Positions 18,219 to 30,105 of a stretch of 64,000 bases of DNA are shown one piece after another; the first letter of the stretch is position 1; the number at the start of each line of letters is the position of its first letter. The DNA lies in NCBI GenBank assembly GCA_009840005.1, contig VXOR01000047.1, positions 78,786-142,785 of the forward strand. Direction: 5' to 3'. The notes beneath the pieces were generated by a model. That model did no database searches and was not told the origin of the DNA. It worked only from the letters and a program-made list of their open reading frames with translations. Both the position numbers and the translations under genes were made by a program. The stretch comes from Gemmatimonadota bacterium (GTDB taxonomy: Bacteria; Latescibacterota; UBA2968; UBA8231).

Positions 18219-18353
18219 CTAGACGGCTAGCTGCTTGCGGCCCTTTCTACGACGACGATTGATGATATTGCGACCGGCCGGCGTGCTCATGCGCTTGCGA
18301 AAACCATGCTTGTTGCGGCGGCGTCTGTTGCTAGGCTGAAATGTGCGTTTCAA
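18219..18353 (-). CDS. rpmH: 50S ribosomal protein L34
   Basis: 44 residues, [20 protein letters not shown] followed by [19 protein letters not shown], a textbook L34. It starts at a TTG (18353); no ATG lies in frame before the conserved KRTFQPS, and a GAGGTG lies ~11 bases upstream. First gene of the rpmH-rnpA-yidD-yidC-mnmE string, divergent from dnaA as in many bacteria. Confidence 0.97.
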   Translation of the reverse strand: MKRTFQPSNRRRRNKHGFRKRMSTPAGRNIINRRRRKGRKQLAV

Positions 18354-18402
18354 AATAAAATTCTCACCTCGCGTTTATGTGCAGCATACGCAGAAACGTC
18401 TC

Positions 18403-18431
18403 AATTTAGTGGCTATTCTGCTAAGTGTCAA
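18403..18431 (-). promoter_or_regulatory. rpmH promoter
   Basis: On the minus strand: perfect -35 TTGACA (18431-18426), 17-base spacer, -10 TAAATT (18408-18403), about 50 bases before the rpmH start. Confidence 0.6.
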
Positions 18432-18484
18432 TACTTTCAACTCTTTGAACGCTAACGAATGCAATGAAACTTCGAGGGAAACTC

Positions 18485-18513
18485 TTGACTGAAGTATGCC
18501 TTCTTCATAGGTT
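18485..18513 (+). promoter_or_regulatory. Candidate dnaA promoter
   Basis: TTGACT (18485-18490), 17-base spacer, weak -10 TAGGTT (18508-18513), 39 bases before the dnaA ATG. The -10 is poor, so this is only a candidate. No good Shine-Dalgarno is seen before dnaA. Confidence 0.3.
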
Positions 18514-18552
18514 GAAAATCTCCCTTAAAAACTGCGATCTTCGCTTCAATAA

Positions 18553-19941
18553 ATGGAAATACAAAATCCCCAAGAACTTTGGGCCCAATGTCTGCTCAAC
18601 ATAGAGCGTCAAGTTCGTCCCCAGAGTTTTACTAATTGGTTTAAGCAAACTTCAGTAAGCCACTTCGACCAAGACTTATTGGTCATCCAAGTTCCCAGCG
18701 CATTTTCTGCCGCTTGGATAGAAGAGCACTACTTGCCGATGATCCAATCCGTAGTGTGGGAAGAGACGGCACTGACTCCCAATATCTCCTTTGTGGTTGC
18801 ACAAGCCCCCCAATCTGTTGGCGATCAAGGGGTACCTGTTGAGCAAGGGGTACCTGCAAACGAAGGAGACCTCGCAGAAGATGAACAAGAAGAAATAGAA
18901 GCAACTCCTACCCAATCGCTGAACAAGCGCTATACCTTTGAAGAATTCATCATTGGCGATAGCAATCGATTTGCCCATGCAACGGCCTTAGCCGTAGCCA
19001 ATGCCCCAGGTAAGACGGAGTTTAATCCTTTGGTGATCTATGGAGGCGTAGGACTGGGTAAAACACATCTGCTGCAAGCGATTGGGCATCACGCCTATAA
19101 CCACAACCTCGCCGAAAAGATCGTTTACGTTCCCTCGGAAAAGTTTATGAGGGATTTCATCCAATCGCTTCAAGACCGCAAGTCCATCGGTGAATTTCAG
19201 AGTTTCTATCGTAGCGCGGACATTCTCCTCGTTGACGACATCCAGTTTTTGATCCGCGGCGAACAGACCCAAAATGAGTTCTTTCACACTTTTAATGCCT
19301 TACACCAGTCCGAGAAGCAGATTGTCATGACCAGCGACAGTCCTCCCGGCCATCTAGATGGATTAGAAGAAAGACTAAAGTCCCGCTTCATCTGGGGACT
19401 GGCCACCGCCATAGATGCCCCCGAGCTCGAGACCCGGATTGCCATCCTGCACAAAAAGGCCGAGCGCAACGGCCTGCGGATTTCCGATGATGTGGCCGCT
19501 CTGCTGGGCAACCACATCCGATCGAATGTCCGCGAACTCGAAGGGACGTTGATTAGCCTGATGGCCTACTGCTCAATCCATAAAAAGGAACTCGACCTAG
19601 AGGCGGCCCAGCATATTATACAGGAACAGGGTCCCAGCCCGTCGGAAGTGAGCATTGAGGCGATCCAACAGCATGTCGCCGACCACTTTAATTTGACTCG
19701 CGAGCAACTCATCGGAAAAGGACGCAAGCAAGATGTGGCAACGGCACGGCACATTGCCATGTTCTTAATCAGGACTCTCATCGGCAGTCACTTCACTACC
19801 ATCGGCTTGCACTTTGGCAACCGCGATCACAGCACGGTTATTCACGCTGTAAACACTGTTGAGAAACGGTATAAAAACGATTCCTCCTTTGCTAGACTGG
19901 TCGAAGATTTGTCGGATATCGTCCGTCGGCAAAGCCGCTAG
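18553..19941 (+). CDS. dnaA: Chromosomal replication initiator DnaA
   Basis: 462 residues. Domain I (LWAQCLLNIERQVRPQSFTNWF), an acidic linker II (~85-120), AAA+ domain III with Walker A GGVGLGKTH (164-172) and Walker B LLVDDIQFL, and domain IV with the DnaA-box-binding signature GNRDHSTVIHAV. It binds the boxes in the adjacent gap and opens the origin. It is followed directly by oriC and dnaN. Confidence 0.99.
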   Translation: MEIQNPQELWAQCLLNIERQVRPQSFTNWFKQTSVSHFDQDLLVIQVPSAFSAAWIEEHYLPMIQSVVWEETALTPNISFVVAQAPQSVGDQGVPVEQGVPANEGDLAEDEQEEIEATPTQSLNKRYTFEEFIIGDSNRFAHATALAVANAPGKTEFNPLVIYGGVGLGKTHLLQAIGHHAYNHNLAEKIVYVPSEKFMRDFIQSLQDRKSIGEFQSFYRSADILLVDDIQFLIRGEQTQNEFFHTFNALHQSEKQIVMTSDSPPGHLDGLEERLKSRFIWGLATAIDAPELETRIAILHKKAERNGLRISDDVAALLGNHIRSNVRELEGTLISLMAYCSIHKKELDLEAAQHIIQEQGPSPSEVSIEAIQQHVADHFNLTREQLIGKGRKQDVATARHIAMFLIRTLIGSHFTTIGLHFGNRDHSTVIHAVNTVEKRYKNDSSFARLVEDLSDIVRRQSR

Positions 19942-20481
19942 CCCCCATCTCTTTAGTCCTCTCTGTCTGTATTTTCCACTACTATAGTGCCTATTTGGCA
20001 GTGGAAAACTATTAACATCTATCCCCGCCTAGGTATTGATTAGGTGTGGATAAGTCTATCGTAAAAAGAAAACCGTCGTTTTTGACCTCTTGCGTGTGAA
20101 AAACTAAAGTTTTCCACTCCACAATCCACAGACAAGCTCCAGTTACCAAGTTATCAACTTGATCACATAAGTATCTTATTAACAACATATTTTGTTTCTT
20201 GTATATAATCTTTTAAGACAGTTATCCACATATCCACAGTACAACTATAACTAAAAAAAGTAAAAGAACACAAAAAAGTGTAGTTCTATTAGAAGTAGGG
20301 ATGTGGATTGTGCTTTCTGATTATACACACCCTTTTTTATTTTTATACACACATACTCATGTGTTCACTTCTATTAAAAAATGAGACACTATATATATAG
20401 AACTTGACGTAAGTAGGCATAAAAGCTTAATTTAGTATTCAAACAGGCAATTTTACTCAGAAGGATTATCCGAGAAGCACT
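19942..20481. other. oriC: Replication origin (oriC) in the dnaA-dnaN gap
   Basis: 540 AT-rich bases with no gene. Perfect DnaA boxes: TTATCCACA at 20222-20230 and, reversed, at 20045-20053. TTATACACA at 20321-20329 and 20343-20351 also fits TTATNCACA. Near matches: ATATCCACA (20230-20238), CAATCCACA (20122-20130) and reversed at 20302-20310. An inverted repeat TTTTCCACT (19972-19980)/AGTGGAAAA (20000-20008) may also serve as the dnaA terminator. The AT-rich stretch 20165-20220, next to the tightest boxes, is the likely unwinding element. Genes diverge to either side. Confidence 0.85.
20404..20432 (+). promoter_or_regulatory. Candidate dnaN promoter
   Basis: TTGACG (20404-20409), 17-base spacer, TTAATT (20427-20432), 50 bases before the dnaN ATG. 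Plausible but the -10 is imperfect. Confidence 0.35.
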
Positions 20482-21645
20482 ATGAAGCTAAGAGTAGATC
20501 GCAGTGAATTATGGCGGGGCATTGATACTGTATTAGAAGCCGTGTCGGCAAAACCCTCCCTACCGGTGTTGGCTAATATCCTGCTTGAGGCCGATGAGAA
20601 GATCCTATCTCTATCGGCGACGGATTTAGATTTGTCCATCCGGACTCAAGTCCCTGCTATAGTAGAGGAGAATGGAAGGACGACTGTTTCGGCGCGCAAG
20701 CTGGCAGAAATCACCCGAGAATGGCCCGAGGCGGAAGTGAGTATTGAGGTGCAGGACGAGCGCCTCAAGCTCTCAGGGCGGCTTGGGGAGGCCGAAAGCA
20801 GCGAAGGAGCGTATAGCCTGTCGGGAATAGAGGCCGACGAGTTTCCCCCTATGCCGACAGCCCTCGACGGCGTGATCCTGAGTCTGGGAGGAGACGAAGG
20901 CGAGACCAATGTTCTATCAGACATGATCAACAAGACGGTCTTTGCCGTCTCCGGCGATGATACGCGTCCCGTGTTCAATGGGGTGCTCTGGCGCATCGAT
21001 GCGCAGGGAATGGAGATGGTGGCTACCGATGGGTCGCGTTTGGCTTGTTACAGAAAAGCCATAGATCTGCAGAATCAGGTACAGGACGACCAAGAGACTG
21101 CGGTCATCGTCCCTCCCCAAGCGTTAAACCAGATCGTCAAATTGCTGGGTAGCCATAAAGAGCCGGTCAATGTCACGCTGGGCGAGACCCAGATCCTGTT
21201 TGATATGGGACATACGCATTTGCTGTCGCGTCTGATTGAAGGACCGTATGTCAACTATGCCCAAGTCATTCCGCAAAGCAACACAAAAGAGCTAAGAATA
21301 GCTAGCGAAGATCTGCTGCCGGCCGTACGCCGGGTATCCATCCTTTCCAGTTCTTATACGCGCCAAGTGCGTTTTAAGTTGAACAGTGGTCAGGTTGAGT
21401 TGTCGGCCGCCAGCCCCGAAATCGGTGGCGAAGCGAGGGAAAGCGTACCGGCCCAATACGCCTCTGAAGAGCTAGAAGTTGGCTACAATGCCCAATATCT
21501 GATGGAGATCCTGCGCAGAATGGACGCGTCCGAGGTCTGTTTCCAGCTCAACGACCACGTCACTGCAGCCTTGTTGCGGCCGGTAGAACAAAAGGAAGGT
21601 GAGGATTACTTCTGCTTGCTAATGCCCTTGCGGCCAACAGGATGA
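20482..21645 (+). CDS. dnaN: DNA polymerase III sliding clamp (beta)
   Basis: 387 residues, slightly over the usual 366-380. Three clamp domains are visible. LPVLANILLEADEKILSLSATDLDLSIRTQ is the domain I signature; TRPVFNGVLW and EMVATDGSRLACYR mark domain II; and the C terminus ends EDYFCLLMPLRP like clamps that bind polymerase at the MPLR pocket. It tethers Pol III to DNA as a ring dimer. Downstream of oriC and 14 bases before recF. Confidence 0.98.
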   Translation: MKLRVDRSELWRGIDTVLEAVSAKPSLPVLANILLEADEKILSLSATDLDLSIRTQVPAIVEENGRTTVSARKLAEITREWPEAEVSIEVQDERLKLSGRLGEAESSEGAYSLSGIEADEFPPMPTALDGVILSLGGDEGETNVLSDMINKTVFAVSGDDTRPVFNGVLWRIDAQGMEMVATDGSRLACYRKAIDLQNQVQDDQETAVIVPPQALNQIVKLLGSHKEPVNVTLGETQILFDMGHTHLLSRLIEGPYVNYAQVIPQSNTKELRIASEDLLPAVRRVSILSSSYTRQVRFKLNSGQVELSAASPEIGGEARESVPAQYASEELEVGYNAQYLMEILRRMDASEVCFQLNDHVTAALLRPVEQKEGEDYFCLLMPLRPTG

Positions 21646-21659
21646 GGTAAGCGGGAATA

Positions 21660-22722
21660 GTGCGGATCCGTGAATTAACGCTGAGACCCTTCCGCAATTT
21701 TGCCGCGATTCACTTGGGATTTGCAGCAGATCACGTGCTGATTTTTGGCCCAAACGGTCGCGGTAAAAGCAATATTCTAGAAGCGATTTCCTACTTGTCT
21801 ATCGGTAAGTCAGTGCGCGGGGCTAAGGATCAACACGTCGTGCCGCACGGCGAAGACTTCTTTGATATTCGATCCTTGTGTGGTGATGGTCGCCACGACC
21901 AGCAAGTACGCGTCTTTTACAGCAAAAAGGAAGGTAAGAAGGTATTTGTCGATGCCACTCCCTTGCCTCGAGTCTCGGAACTGCTGGGCACCTTCCGCAC
22001 CGTTCACTTCTCTCCTGAAGACGTATCGCTGGTGTTGCGCTTCCCAGCCCAGCGAAGGCGGCTCCTCGACATACTTGTCGCTCAGTCTAGCGCAGCGTAC
22101 TTGCGCTACATGCAGCGCTATTACCGCGTGTTAGCCCAGCGAAACCACTTGTTGCGTACCGCAAAGAAGTCAGGGCATGGGCTTGTCGACAGTCGGGCGG
22201 TGGAACCATGGGATGCACAGCTAGTGGATTTGGGTGCCCAACTTCGCCTGTATCGCCTAGAGGCGCTGAATAGATTGAGAGCGCCCTTTCTCCGCTATTA
22301 CGGCCGCTTCGCCTTGGCTGATGAAGAGGCAGCTACTGTCTATCAAGGTACCAAGGAACAGGACTTGGAGGCCCTTAGAGCCGAGTTGCGCGAGGCACTC
22401 AGTCGCCGCAGGGAACAGGAGACCCAAACAGGCTATACGCTGTGTGGACCACACCGCGATGATTTGAAGTTCATATTGAACGGAGAACCGGCCGAACTCT
22501 ATGCCTCTGAGGGCCAACTAAGAACCATACTCATATCGTGGAAGCTGGCCGAGGCCCATTACATGGAAGAGCAAACGGGTCAGCAGCCAGTACTGCTCTT
22601 AGACGATGCTTTTTCAGAGTTGGATTCAGGTCGGATAGGAGAACTATTGGACATAGTGGGTGAATTTGAACAGGTCATCGCGACGACCCCTCAAGAGCCT
22701 AACGCAAGGCAGGAAGCTCGTT

Positions 22723-22748
<26 letters not shown>
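21660..22748 (+). CDS. recF: DNA replication/repair protein RecF
   Basis: 362 residues from GTG at 21660. SMC-like ATPase: Walker A FGPNGRGKSNILEAI about 30-44, signature-region SEGQLRTILISWKLAEA near 280-300 and Walker B LLLDDAFSELD near 312-322. It loads RecA at gapped DNA with RecO and RecR. Its 3' end overlaps the dciA frame, indicating coupled expression. Confidence 0.97.
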
Positions 22749-25040
<2,292 letters not shown>

Positions 25041-25064
25041 ACTAAAAAGCTAGGATTTAAGTTA

Positions 25065-27599
25065 ATGCTCGAACAGCAAGAAAGCCGGGTCCTACGGGTC
25101 AAGATTGAGGAAGAGCTCAAAACCTCCTTCCTCGACTATTCCATGAGCTTCATACGGTCGCGTGCCCTACCCGATGTCCGCGACGGTCTCAAGCCGTCTC
25201 AGCGCCGCATCTTGGTAGCGATGAACGACCTAAGCCTTTTTCCCAACCGCGGCTACCGCAAATGCGCCAAAATAGCCGGCGACACCTCTGGCAACTACCA
25301 CCCGCACGGCGAAGACATTGTCTATCCGACCCTAGTGCATATGGCGCAAAACTTTCGCTTGCGGTACCCGCTAGTCCAAGGCCAAGGCAACTTCGGTTCT
25401 ATTGACGGCTATCCTCCGGCGGCCATGCGCTACACGGAGGCGAGGTTGAGTTGGCCGGCGATGGAGTTGCTAGCGGATCTCGACAAGAACACCGTCGAAT
25501 TCGCCAGCAACTACGACGAGACGCAGCAAGAGCCGCTGGTGTTGCCGTCTAGGTTCCCCAACCTGATATGCAACGGCTCCATGGGTATTGCCGTCGGCAT
25601 GGCCACCAAGATCCCGCCGCACAACCTGCGGGAAGTCGCCAGTGGCCTCAAGGCGCTGATCGATCATCCCGATATCTCCATTGCTGAGTTGCTTGATCAC
25701 GTCAAAGCCCCTGACTTTCCCACCGGCGGGATCATCTACGGCATGAGCGGGGTACAGCAGGCCTACGCAACGGGCCGGGGACTGATCTATATCAGAGCGC
25801 GGGCGGATATCGAGGCTCTCAAGAACGGCCGAGAAAACATCATCGTCACCGAAATCCCCTTTTTAGTAAACAAGGCTAGCCTGTTAGAGAAAATCGCCGA
25901 CTTGGTGCGCGACAAAACCATCGACGGACTTGCCAATATCCGCGACGAATCGGGCCGCAAAGGGCTGCGCATCGTATTTGAGTGCAAGCGGGAAGCCCAA
26001 GCCGAGGTCGTGCTCAACCAGCTCTATACCCATAGCATGTTGCAAGCTACCTACGGGGTAATGATGTTGGCCATTGTCAATGGCCGTCCTGAGACGCTCA
26101 ATCTCAAGCAAATGCTGCAGCACTATATCGATCACCGCCACGAGGTGATCGTGCGCCGCACTCAATTCGACTTGGAGAGAGCCGAAGCGCGGGCGCATAT
26201 ACTAGAGGGCCTGCGCTTCGCCTTAGATCACATTGACTTGGTGATTGAGACCATCCGCCGCTCGTCGAGTCCGGCCGATGCCCAAGAGCGCTTGGCTGGC
26301 CTCCGCCCGGTGGCGACAGGCGCGACTGCTCAGGTGCAATTCGAGTTGAGCGAGTTGAGCGAGCGGCAAATTCAAGCCATCCTAAGCATGCCGTTGCAGC
26401 GCTTGACGGGCTTGGAGCGCGACAAAATTGAAGCCGAGTACAAGGAATTGGTAACGACGATTGAGGACAAAAGGGCCATCCTCGCCAGCCGCGAGCGGCA
26501 GATGCAGATCATCAAGGACGAGATTGACGAGATGGCCGAGCGCTTCGGCGACGAGCGGCGCACTGAGATCGTCTATGCGGCCGAAGAATTCGACATTGAG
26601 GACTTGATTGCCGAAGAGGACATGGTCGTCACCATCTCGCGCAGTGGCTACATCAAGCGCCTACCCCCTAGGGCCTACCGAGTACAGAATCGCGGCGGGC
26701 GCGGGGTGACGGGTATGAAGACCAAGGAAGAGGATTTTGTCGAACACCTTTTCGTGGCGTCAACCCATTCCTATATCATGTTTTTGACGGCCAAGGGCAA
26801 GTGTTATTGGCTCAAGGTTTTTCGCATACCCGAAGGCGACCGCACAGCTCAGGGGCGGTCGATAGCCAACCTGTTGCCACTTGAACAAGACGACCAAATA
26901 TGCGCCATCGTACCCGTCCGAGAGTTCTCCGACGATCAGTACTTGTTCACGGCTACGCGCAACGGCATTGTCAAGAAAACTGGGCTCTCGGCCTACCAGA
27001 ACATTCGCCGCGACGGGATCATCGCCCTGAAGATCCAAGAGGACGACGACCTGATTGGGGCGGCGGTCACCGATGGACAGCAGGATATTGCCCTACTGAC
27101 GCGCAGCGGCCAAGCCATGCGCTTTAGCGAAAGCGAGGTCCGCTCTATGGGCCGGGTTTCTACTGGCGTTAAGGGCATTAAGTTACGCCAAGGGGACGAG
27201 GTTGTGGACATGGTCGTAGTGCGCGAAAGCAGCACCTTGCTAACCATCTGCGAAAACGGCTATGGCAAGCGCACTAGTCAGGTCGAGTATCCCTGCAAGC
27301 ACCGGGGCGGCCAAGGCGTTATCGACATCAAGACCTTCCCGCGCAACGGCCCCGTAGTGGCCTGTAGGGAGATCGAAGGCGAAGAGGAGGTCATGTTGGT
27401 AACCCAGAACGGCATTATGATCCGCATCTCCGTACAAGGTATATCCACCATTGGGCGCAATACTCAAGGAGTCCGGGTGATCAATTTGGACGAGGGCGAC
27501 CGGGTTATCGACATGGCCCCGCTACCCGTCAGCGAGGACGAGGATGAGGACGAGGATAGTCCGGAAAACGGCGCGACCGATGAGCAGACCTCGGGTTGA
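25065..27599 (+). CDS. gyrA: DNA gyrase subunit A
   Basis: 844 residues. The quinolone-resistance region reads [17 protein letters not shown] and catalytic Tyr lies in [11 protein letters not shown]. The C-terminal beta-pinwheel has repeated GRxxxGV motifs, including the GyrA box [10 protein letters not shown] that wraps DNA and favours gyrase over topoisomerase IV. The tail is very acidic ([14 protein letters not shown]), a known modulator of supercoiling strength in other GyrAs. Ends the dnaA-side replication block. Confidence 0.98.
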   Translation: MLEQQESRVLRVKIEEELKTSFLDYSMSFIRSRALPDVRDGLKPSQRRILVAMNDLSLFPNRGYRKCAKIAGDTSGNYHPHGEDIVYPTLVHMAQNFRLRYPLVQGQGNFGSIDGYPPAAMRYTEARLSWPAMELLADLDKNTVEFASNYDETQQEPLVLPSRFPNLICNGSMGIAVGMATKIPPHNLREVASGLKALIDHPDISIAELLDHVKAPDFPTGGIIYGMSGVQQAYATGRGLIYIRARADIEALKNGRENIIVTEIPFLVNKASLLEKIADLVRDKTIDGLANIRDESGRKGLRIVFECKREAQAEVVLNQLYTHSMLQATYGVMMLAIVNGRPETLNLKQMLQHYIDHRHEVIVRRTQFDLERAEARAHILEGLRFALDHIDLVIETIRRSSSPADAQERLAGLRPVATGATAQVQFELSELSERQIQAILSMPLQRLTGLERDKIEAEYKELVTTIEDKRAILASRERQMQIIKDEIDEMAERFGDERRTEIVYAAEEFDIEDLIAEEDMVVTISRSGYIKRLPPRAYRVQNRGGRGVTGMKTKEEDFVEHLFVASTHSYIMFLTAKGKCYWLKVFRIPEGDRTAQGRSIANLLPLEQDDQICAIVPVREFSDDQYLFTATRNGIVKKTGLSAYQNIRRDGIIALKIQEDDDLIGAAVTDGQQDIALLTRSGQAMRFSESEVRSMGRVSTGVKGIKLRQGDEVVDMVVVRESSTLLTICENGYGKRTSQVEYPCKHRGGQGVIDIKTFPRNGPVVACREIEGEEEVMLVTQNGIMIRISVQGISTIGRNTQGVRVINLDEGDRVIDMAPLPVSEDEDEDEDSPENGATDEQTSG

Positions 27600-27641
27600 C
27601 CTAAAATAGTGCCTCACGTATATTTTTCTCCTCCGGGAAAA

Positions 27642-27728
27642 GGAGGGTTAGACCTAATTGGTAAGGCAGCGGTCTTGAAAACCGCCGGGCTCACGCCCTT
27701 GAGGGTTCGAGTCCCTCACCCTCCGCCA
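27642..27728 (+). tRNA. tRNA-Ser (UGA)
   Basis: Acceptor GGAGGGT pairs ACCCTCC. Anticodon stem GCGGT/ACCGC encloses loop CTTGAAA, anticodon TGA (27676-27678). Long variable arm (class II) and T-arm GAGGGTTCGAGTCCCTC. CCA encoded at 27726-27728. Confidence 0.97.
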
Positions 27729-27805
27729 TTTACCATTTGATGCCGCCACAATCCCATCCCTATTAGCGGTGGGAGCACGTCAAAAGTTTATTTTGCAATG
27801 GTCGC

Positions 27806-27899
<94 letters not shown>

Positions 27900-27911
27900 A
27901 TTTTCGTTAGT

Positions 27912-27987
27912 TGCCCCCTAGCACAATTGGAAGTGCGCCTGACTCTGGATCAGGAGGTTCTAGGTTCGAGCCCTAGGGGGGCAGCCA
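27912..27987 (+). tRNA. tRNA-Gln (CUG)
   Basis: Acceptor TGCCCCC pairs GGGGGCA. Anticodon stem CCTGA/TCAGG, loop CTCTGGA, anticodon CTG (27945-27947). T-arm CTAGGTTCGAGCCCTAG. CCA encoded at 27985-27987. Last of three tRNA genes probably made as one transcript. Confidence 0.97.
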
Positions 27988-27992
27988 ATATC

Positions 27993-28030
27993 GGCTTCTG
28001 AAGGGAACGCTTCAGGAGCCTTCTTCTTTT
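27993..28030 (+). terminator. Rho-independent terminator after the tRNA genes
   Basis: Stem GGCTTCTGAAG (27993-28003) / CTTCAGGAGCC (28010-28020), loop GGAACG, tail TTCTTCTTTT. One non-Watson-Crick pair in the stem. Confidence 0.8.
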
Positions 28031-28108
28031 GGCCTAATCCTGCCGAGAAGCAGGACGAGGCCACATTCTCCCCGCATTTAGCTTCTCCCTCAGCAATATC
28101 TCACGCCG

Positions 28109-29275
28109 ATGGGTACCCGCATCCGAGAACAACAGCTTGCTTGGGGCCTCCTCGCACCGGCACTTGTCGTGCTGGGCGCGTTTGGACTCTTCCCTATTGG
28201 CTATGCCTTGTACGTCAGCCTGCACAGGTGGCGGATCAAGAAGGAAGCGGTGGTTGGGTTCGACCACTATGTCCGCGCCTTGGGGGACCCGCAGTATTTG
28301 TTGCCCTTCGTCGCCGGGATCGGTCTCGTCTGGGCGGCCTATCGCCTGCGCGCCACGTTAGCGTCGCCAATACTGGCGACGGGAAGCTCCGAGCGCGGTC
28401 TGCGTCCCCTTTATGTCCGCATCGCTTGGGGCGCGGTCGCACTGTTGGGACTTTGGGTGGGATTGGTCTGGGGGTTGGGTGGCCTAGTTGAGACGGGCGA
28501 TCCAGCGCTGTACAACGGCTTCAAGGTCACGTTTTTCTACGCGGTTGGGACGATCCCATTCCAACTGAGCTTGGCCACCGGACTGGCGTATTTGCTCTTC
28601 AAGATCACGCGGGCTAGAGGCGCGTTTCGCACGCTGTTTTTTCTGCCATATATCACGCCGATTATCGCCTCAGCCGTGGTTTTTCGCACCATCTTTAGTC
28701 CTCACCCTTCCTCGCTGGCCAACCGCTTCTGGAGCCTCTGGGGACTAGAGAATCAGCGCTGGCTCTACGAGAGCAAGTCCGTCGTAGCCCTGTTACTGGA
28801 AGGGGCCGGTTTTGCCGCGTACCCCGGGTGGGTCGATAGCGTCTTCCCGAGCCTAGCTCTGACTTCGATCATCCTCTACAACATTTGGGTCTATGTCGGC
28901 TACGACACGGTGATTTTACTGGCTGGTCTCAGTGCGATCCCCAAGCAATACTACGAGGCCGCGGAGATGGACGGCGCTGGCGAGTGGCAAGTCTTCCGCC
29001 ACATTACCCTGCCCTTGGTATCGCCCACTCTGTTCTTTCTGTCGATGGTGGCCGTCATTGGGACCTTCAAAGCTTTTAATCATGTGTATATCCTGCGGAC
29101 ACCGGGTGCCCGCGACTCAGTCGATGTGCTCAGTATTGCCATTTTCGATCAGGTCTTTGAGTACCACAACGCCGGCTATGCCTCGGCGATGGCCTTTGTG
29201 CTCTTCGTCGCGATTTTGGCGCTGACGCTGCTGCAAAACCGGGTGCTCGGCAGGCGGGTGTTTTATGGCGACTAG
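28109..29275 (+). CDS. Sugar ABC transporter permease (MalF/UgpA type) with unusual insertion
   Basis: 388 residues; family size is ~290-310. The ATPase-contact EAA loop is EAAEMDGAGEWQVFRHITLPL near residue 285. Early residues LLAPALVVLGAFGLFPIGYALYVSLHRW are the usual first span. Between about 60 and 135 there is an extra segment with added hydrophobic stretches, and in its middle the codons for ASPILATGS come from a 27-base repeat shared with the 39.15-kb intergenic region. Inner-membrane import pore half; partner is the next gene, overlapping by 11 bases. Confidence 0.88.
   Translation: MGTRIREQQLAWGLLAPALVVLGAFGLFPIGYALYVSLHRWRIKKEAVVGFDHYVRALGDPQYLLPFVAGIGLVWAAYRLRATLASPILATGSSERGLRPLYVRIAWGAVALLGLWVGLVWGLGGLVETGDPALYNGFKVTFFYAVGTIPFQLSLATGLAYLLFKITRARGAFRTLFFLPYITPIIASAVVFRTIFSPHPSSLANRFWSLWGLENQRWLYESKSVVALLLEGAGFAAYPGWVDSVFPSLALTSIILYNIWVYVGYDTVILLAGLSAIPKQYYEAAEMDGAGEWQVFRHITLPLVSPTLFFLSMVAVIGTFKAFNHVYILRTPGARDSVDVLSIAIFDQVFEYHNAGYASAMAFVLFVAILALTLLQNRVLGRRVFYGD
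28361..28387 (+). repeat. Palindromic repeat inside the permease gene
   Basis: Core GTCGCCAATACTGGCGAC with flanks GC and GGGAAGC; 26 of 27 bases match 39147-39173, where the core is a perfect palindrome. In frame within the permease. Confidence 0.7.
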
Positions 29276-30101
29276 GGGCGGCAAAGCTAAGCTGATTTAC
29301 TGCGGCTTGAGCTTGGGAGGGCTGGCTGCGGGCTTTCCGTTCGCGTGGATGCTGTTGGCCTCTTTTATGAGCCGCGGCGAGTCGCTGCGGCGGGCGTTGC
29401 TGCCCGAGCGCGTACAATGGGACAATTACATCGAAGCGTGGCAAGAAGCGGATTTTGGTCTCTATTTTGAGAATTCGCTGATCATCGCCGTCCTCCAGGT
29501 CAGCGGAACCTTGCTTTTCTCAGTGATGGCGGCCTATCCGCTGGCGCGCATGCAGTTTCGCGGACGAGATGTGGTGTTTACCGGCGTCTTGGCTACGCTG
29601 ATGATCCCCGAGGCCGTGACCATCGTGCCGAATTTTCTCGTCGTGACGTGGCTGCACCACAATACGCCGTTTGCTTGGCTCAATAGCTGGCCGGCCCTGA
29701 CCATTCCCTTTATGGCCAGTGCTTTTAGCATCTTTCTCTTGCGCCAGTTTATGCGCGGCTTGCCCAATGAGTTGTGGGATGCAGCCCGGATTGAGGGATC
29801 CGGCCACGTGCGCTTTTTGTTTCAGATCGCGGTCCCCTTGTGCCGAGCACCTCTTTTGACGGTCGGCATGTTTACGTTTATTGGTTCCTGGAACGCCTTG
29901 GCTTGGCCGCTACTGGTGACCAATACACCGGATTGGCGTCCGATTGCCGTGGGTTTGCAGCAGTTTGCCAGTGAGGCTGGGACCGAGATCCATTTGCAAA
30001 TGGCTGGGGCCGTTATTGCAACGGCTCCCGTTCTCTTGGCGTATTTTCTCATTCAGCGAGAATTCACCGAAGGCATTTCCATTTCTGGACTCAAAGGATA
30101 A
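29265..30101 (+). CDS. Sugar ABC transporter permease (MalG/UgpE type)
   Basis: 278 residues, six predicted spans. The EAA loop is ELWDAARIEGSGHVRFLFQIAVPL near residue 170. N-terminal GLAAGFPFAWMLLASFM and the stretch NYIEAWQEADFGLYFENSLI are typical. Pairs with the preceding permease and the following binding protein. No ATPase gene is near, so a shared MsmX/UgpC-type ATPase elsewhere is likely (inference). Confidence 0.92.
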   Translation: MATRGGKAKLIYCGLSLGGLAAGFPFAWMLLASFMSRGESLRRALLPERVQWDNYIEAWQEADFGLYFENSLIIAVLQVSGTLLFSVMAAYPLARMQFRGRDVVFTGVLATLMIPEAVTIVPNFLVVTWLHHNTPFAWLNSWPALTIPFMASAFSIFLLRQFMRGLPNELWDAARIEGSGHVRFLFQIAVPLCRAPLLTVGMFTFIGSWNALAWPLLVTNTPDWRPIAVGLQQFASEAGTEIHLQMAGAVIATAPVLLAYFLIQREFTEGISISGLKG

Positions 30102-30105
30102 TGTG

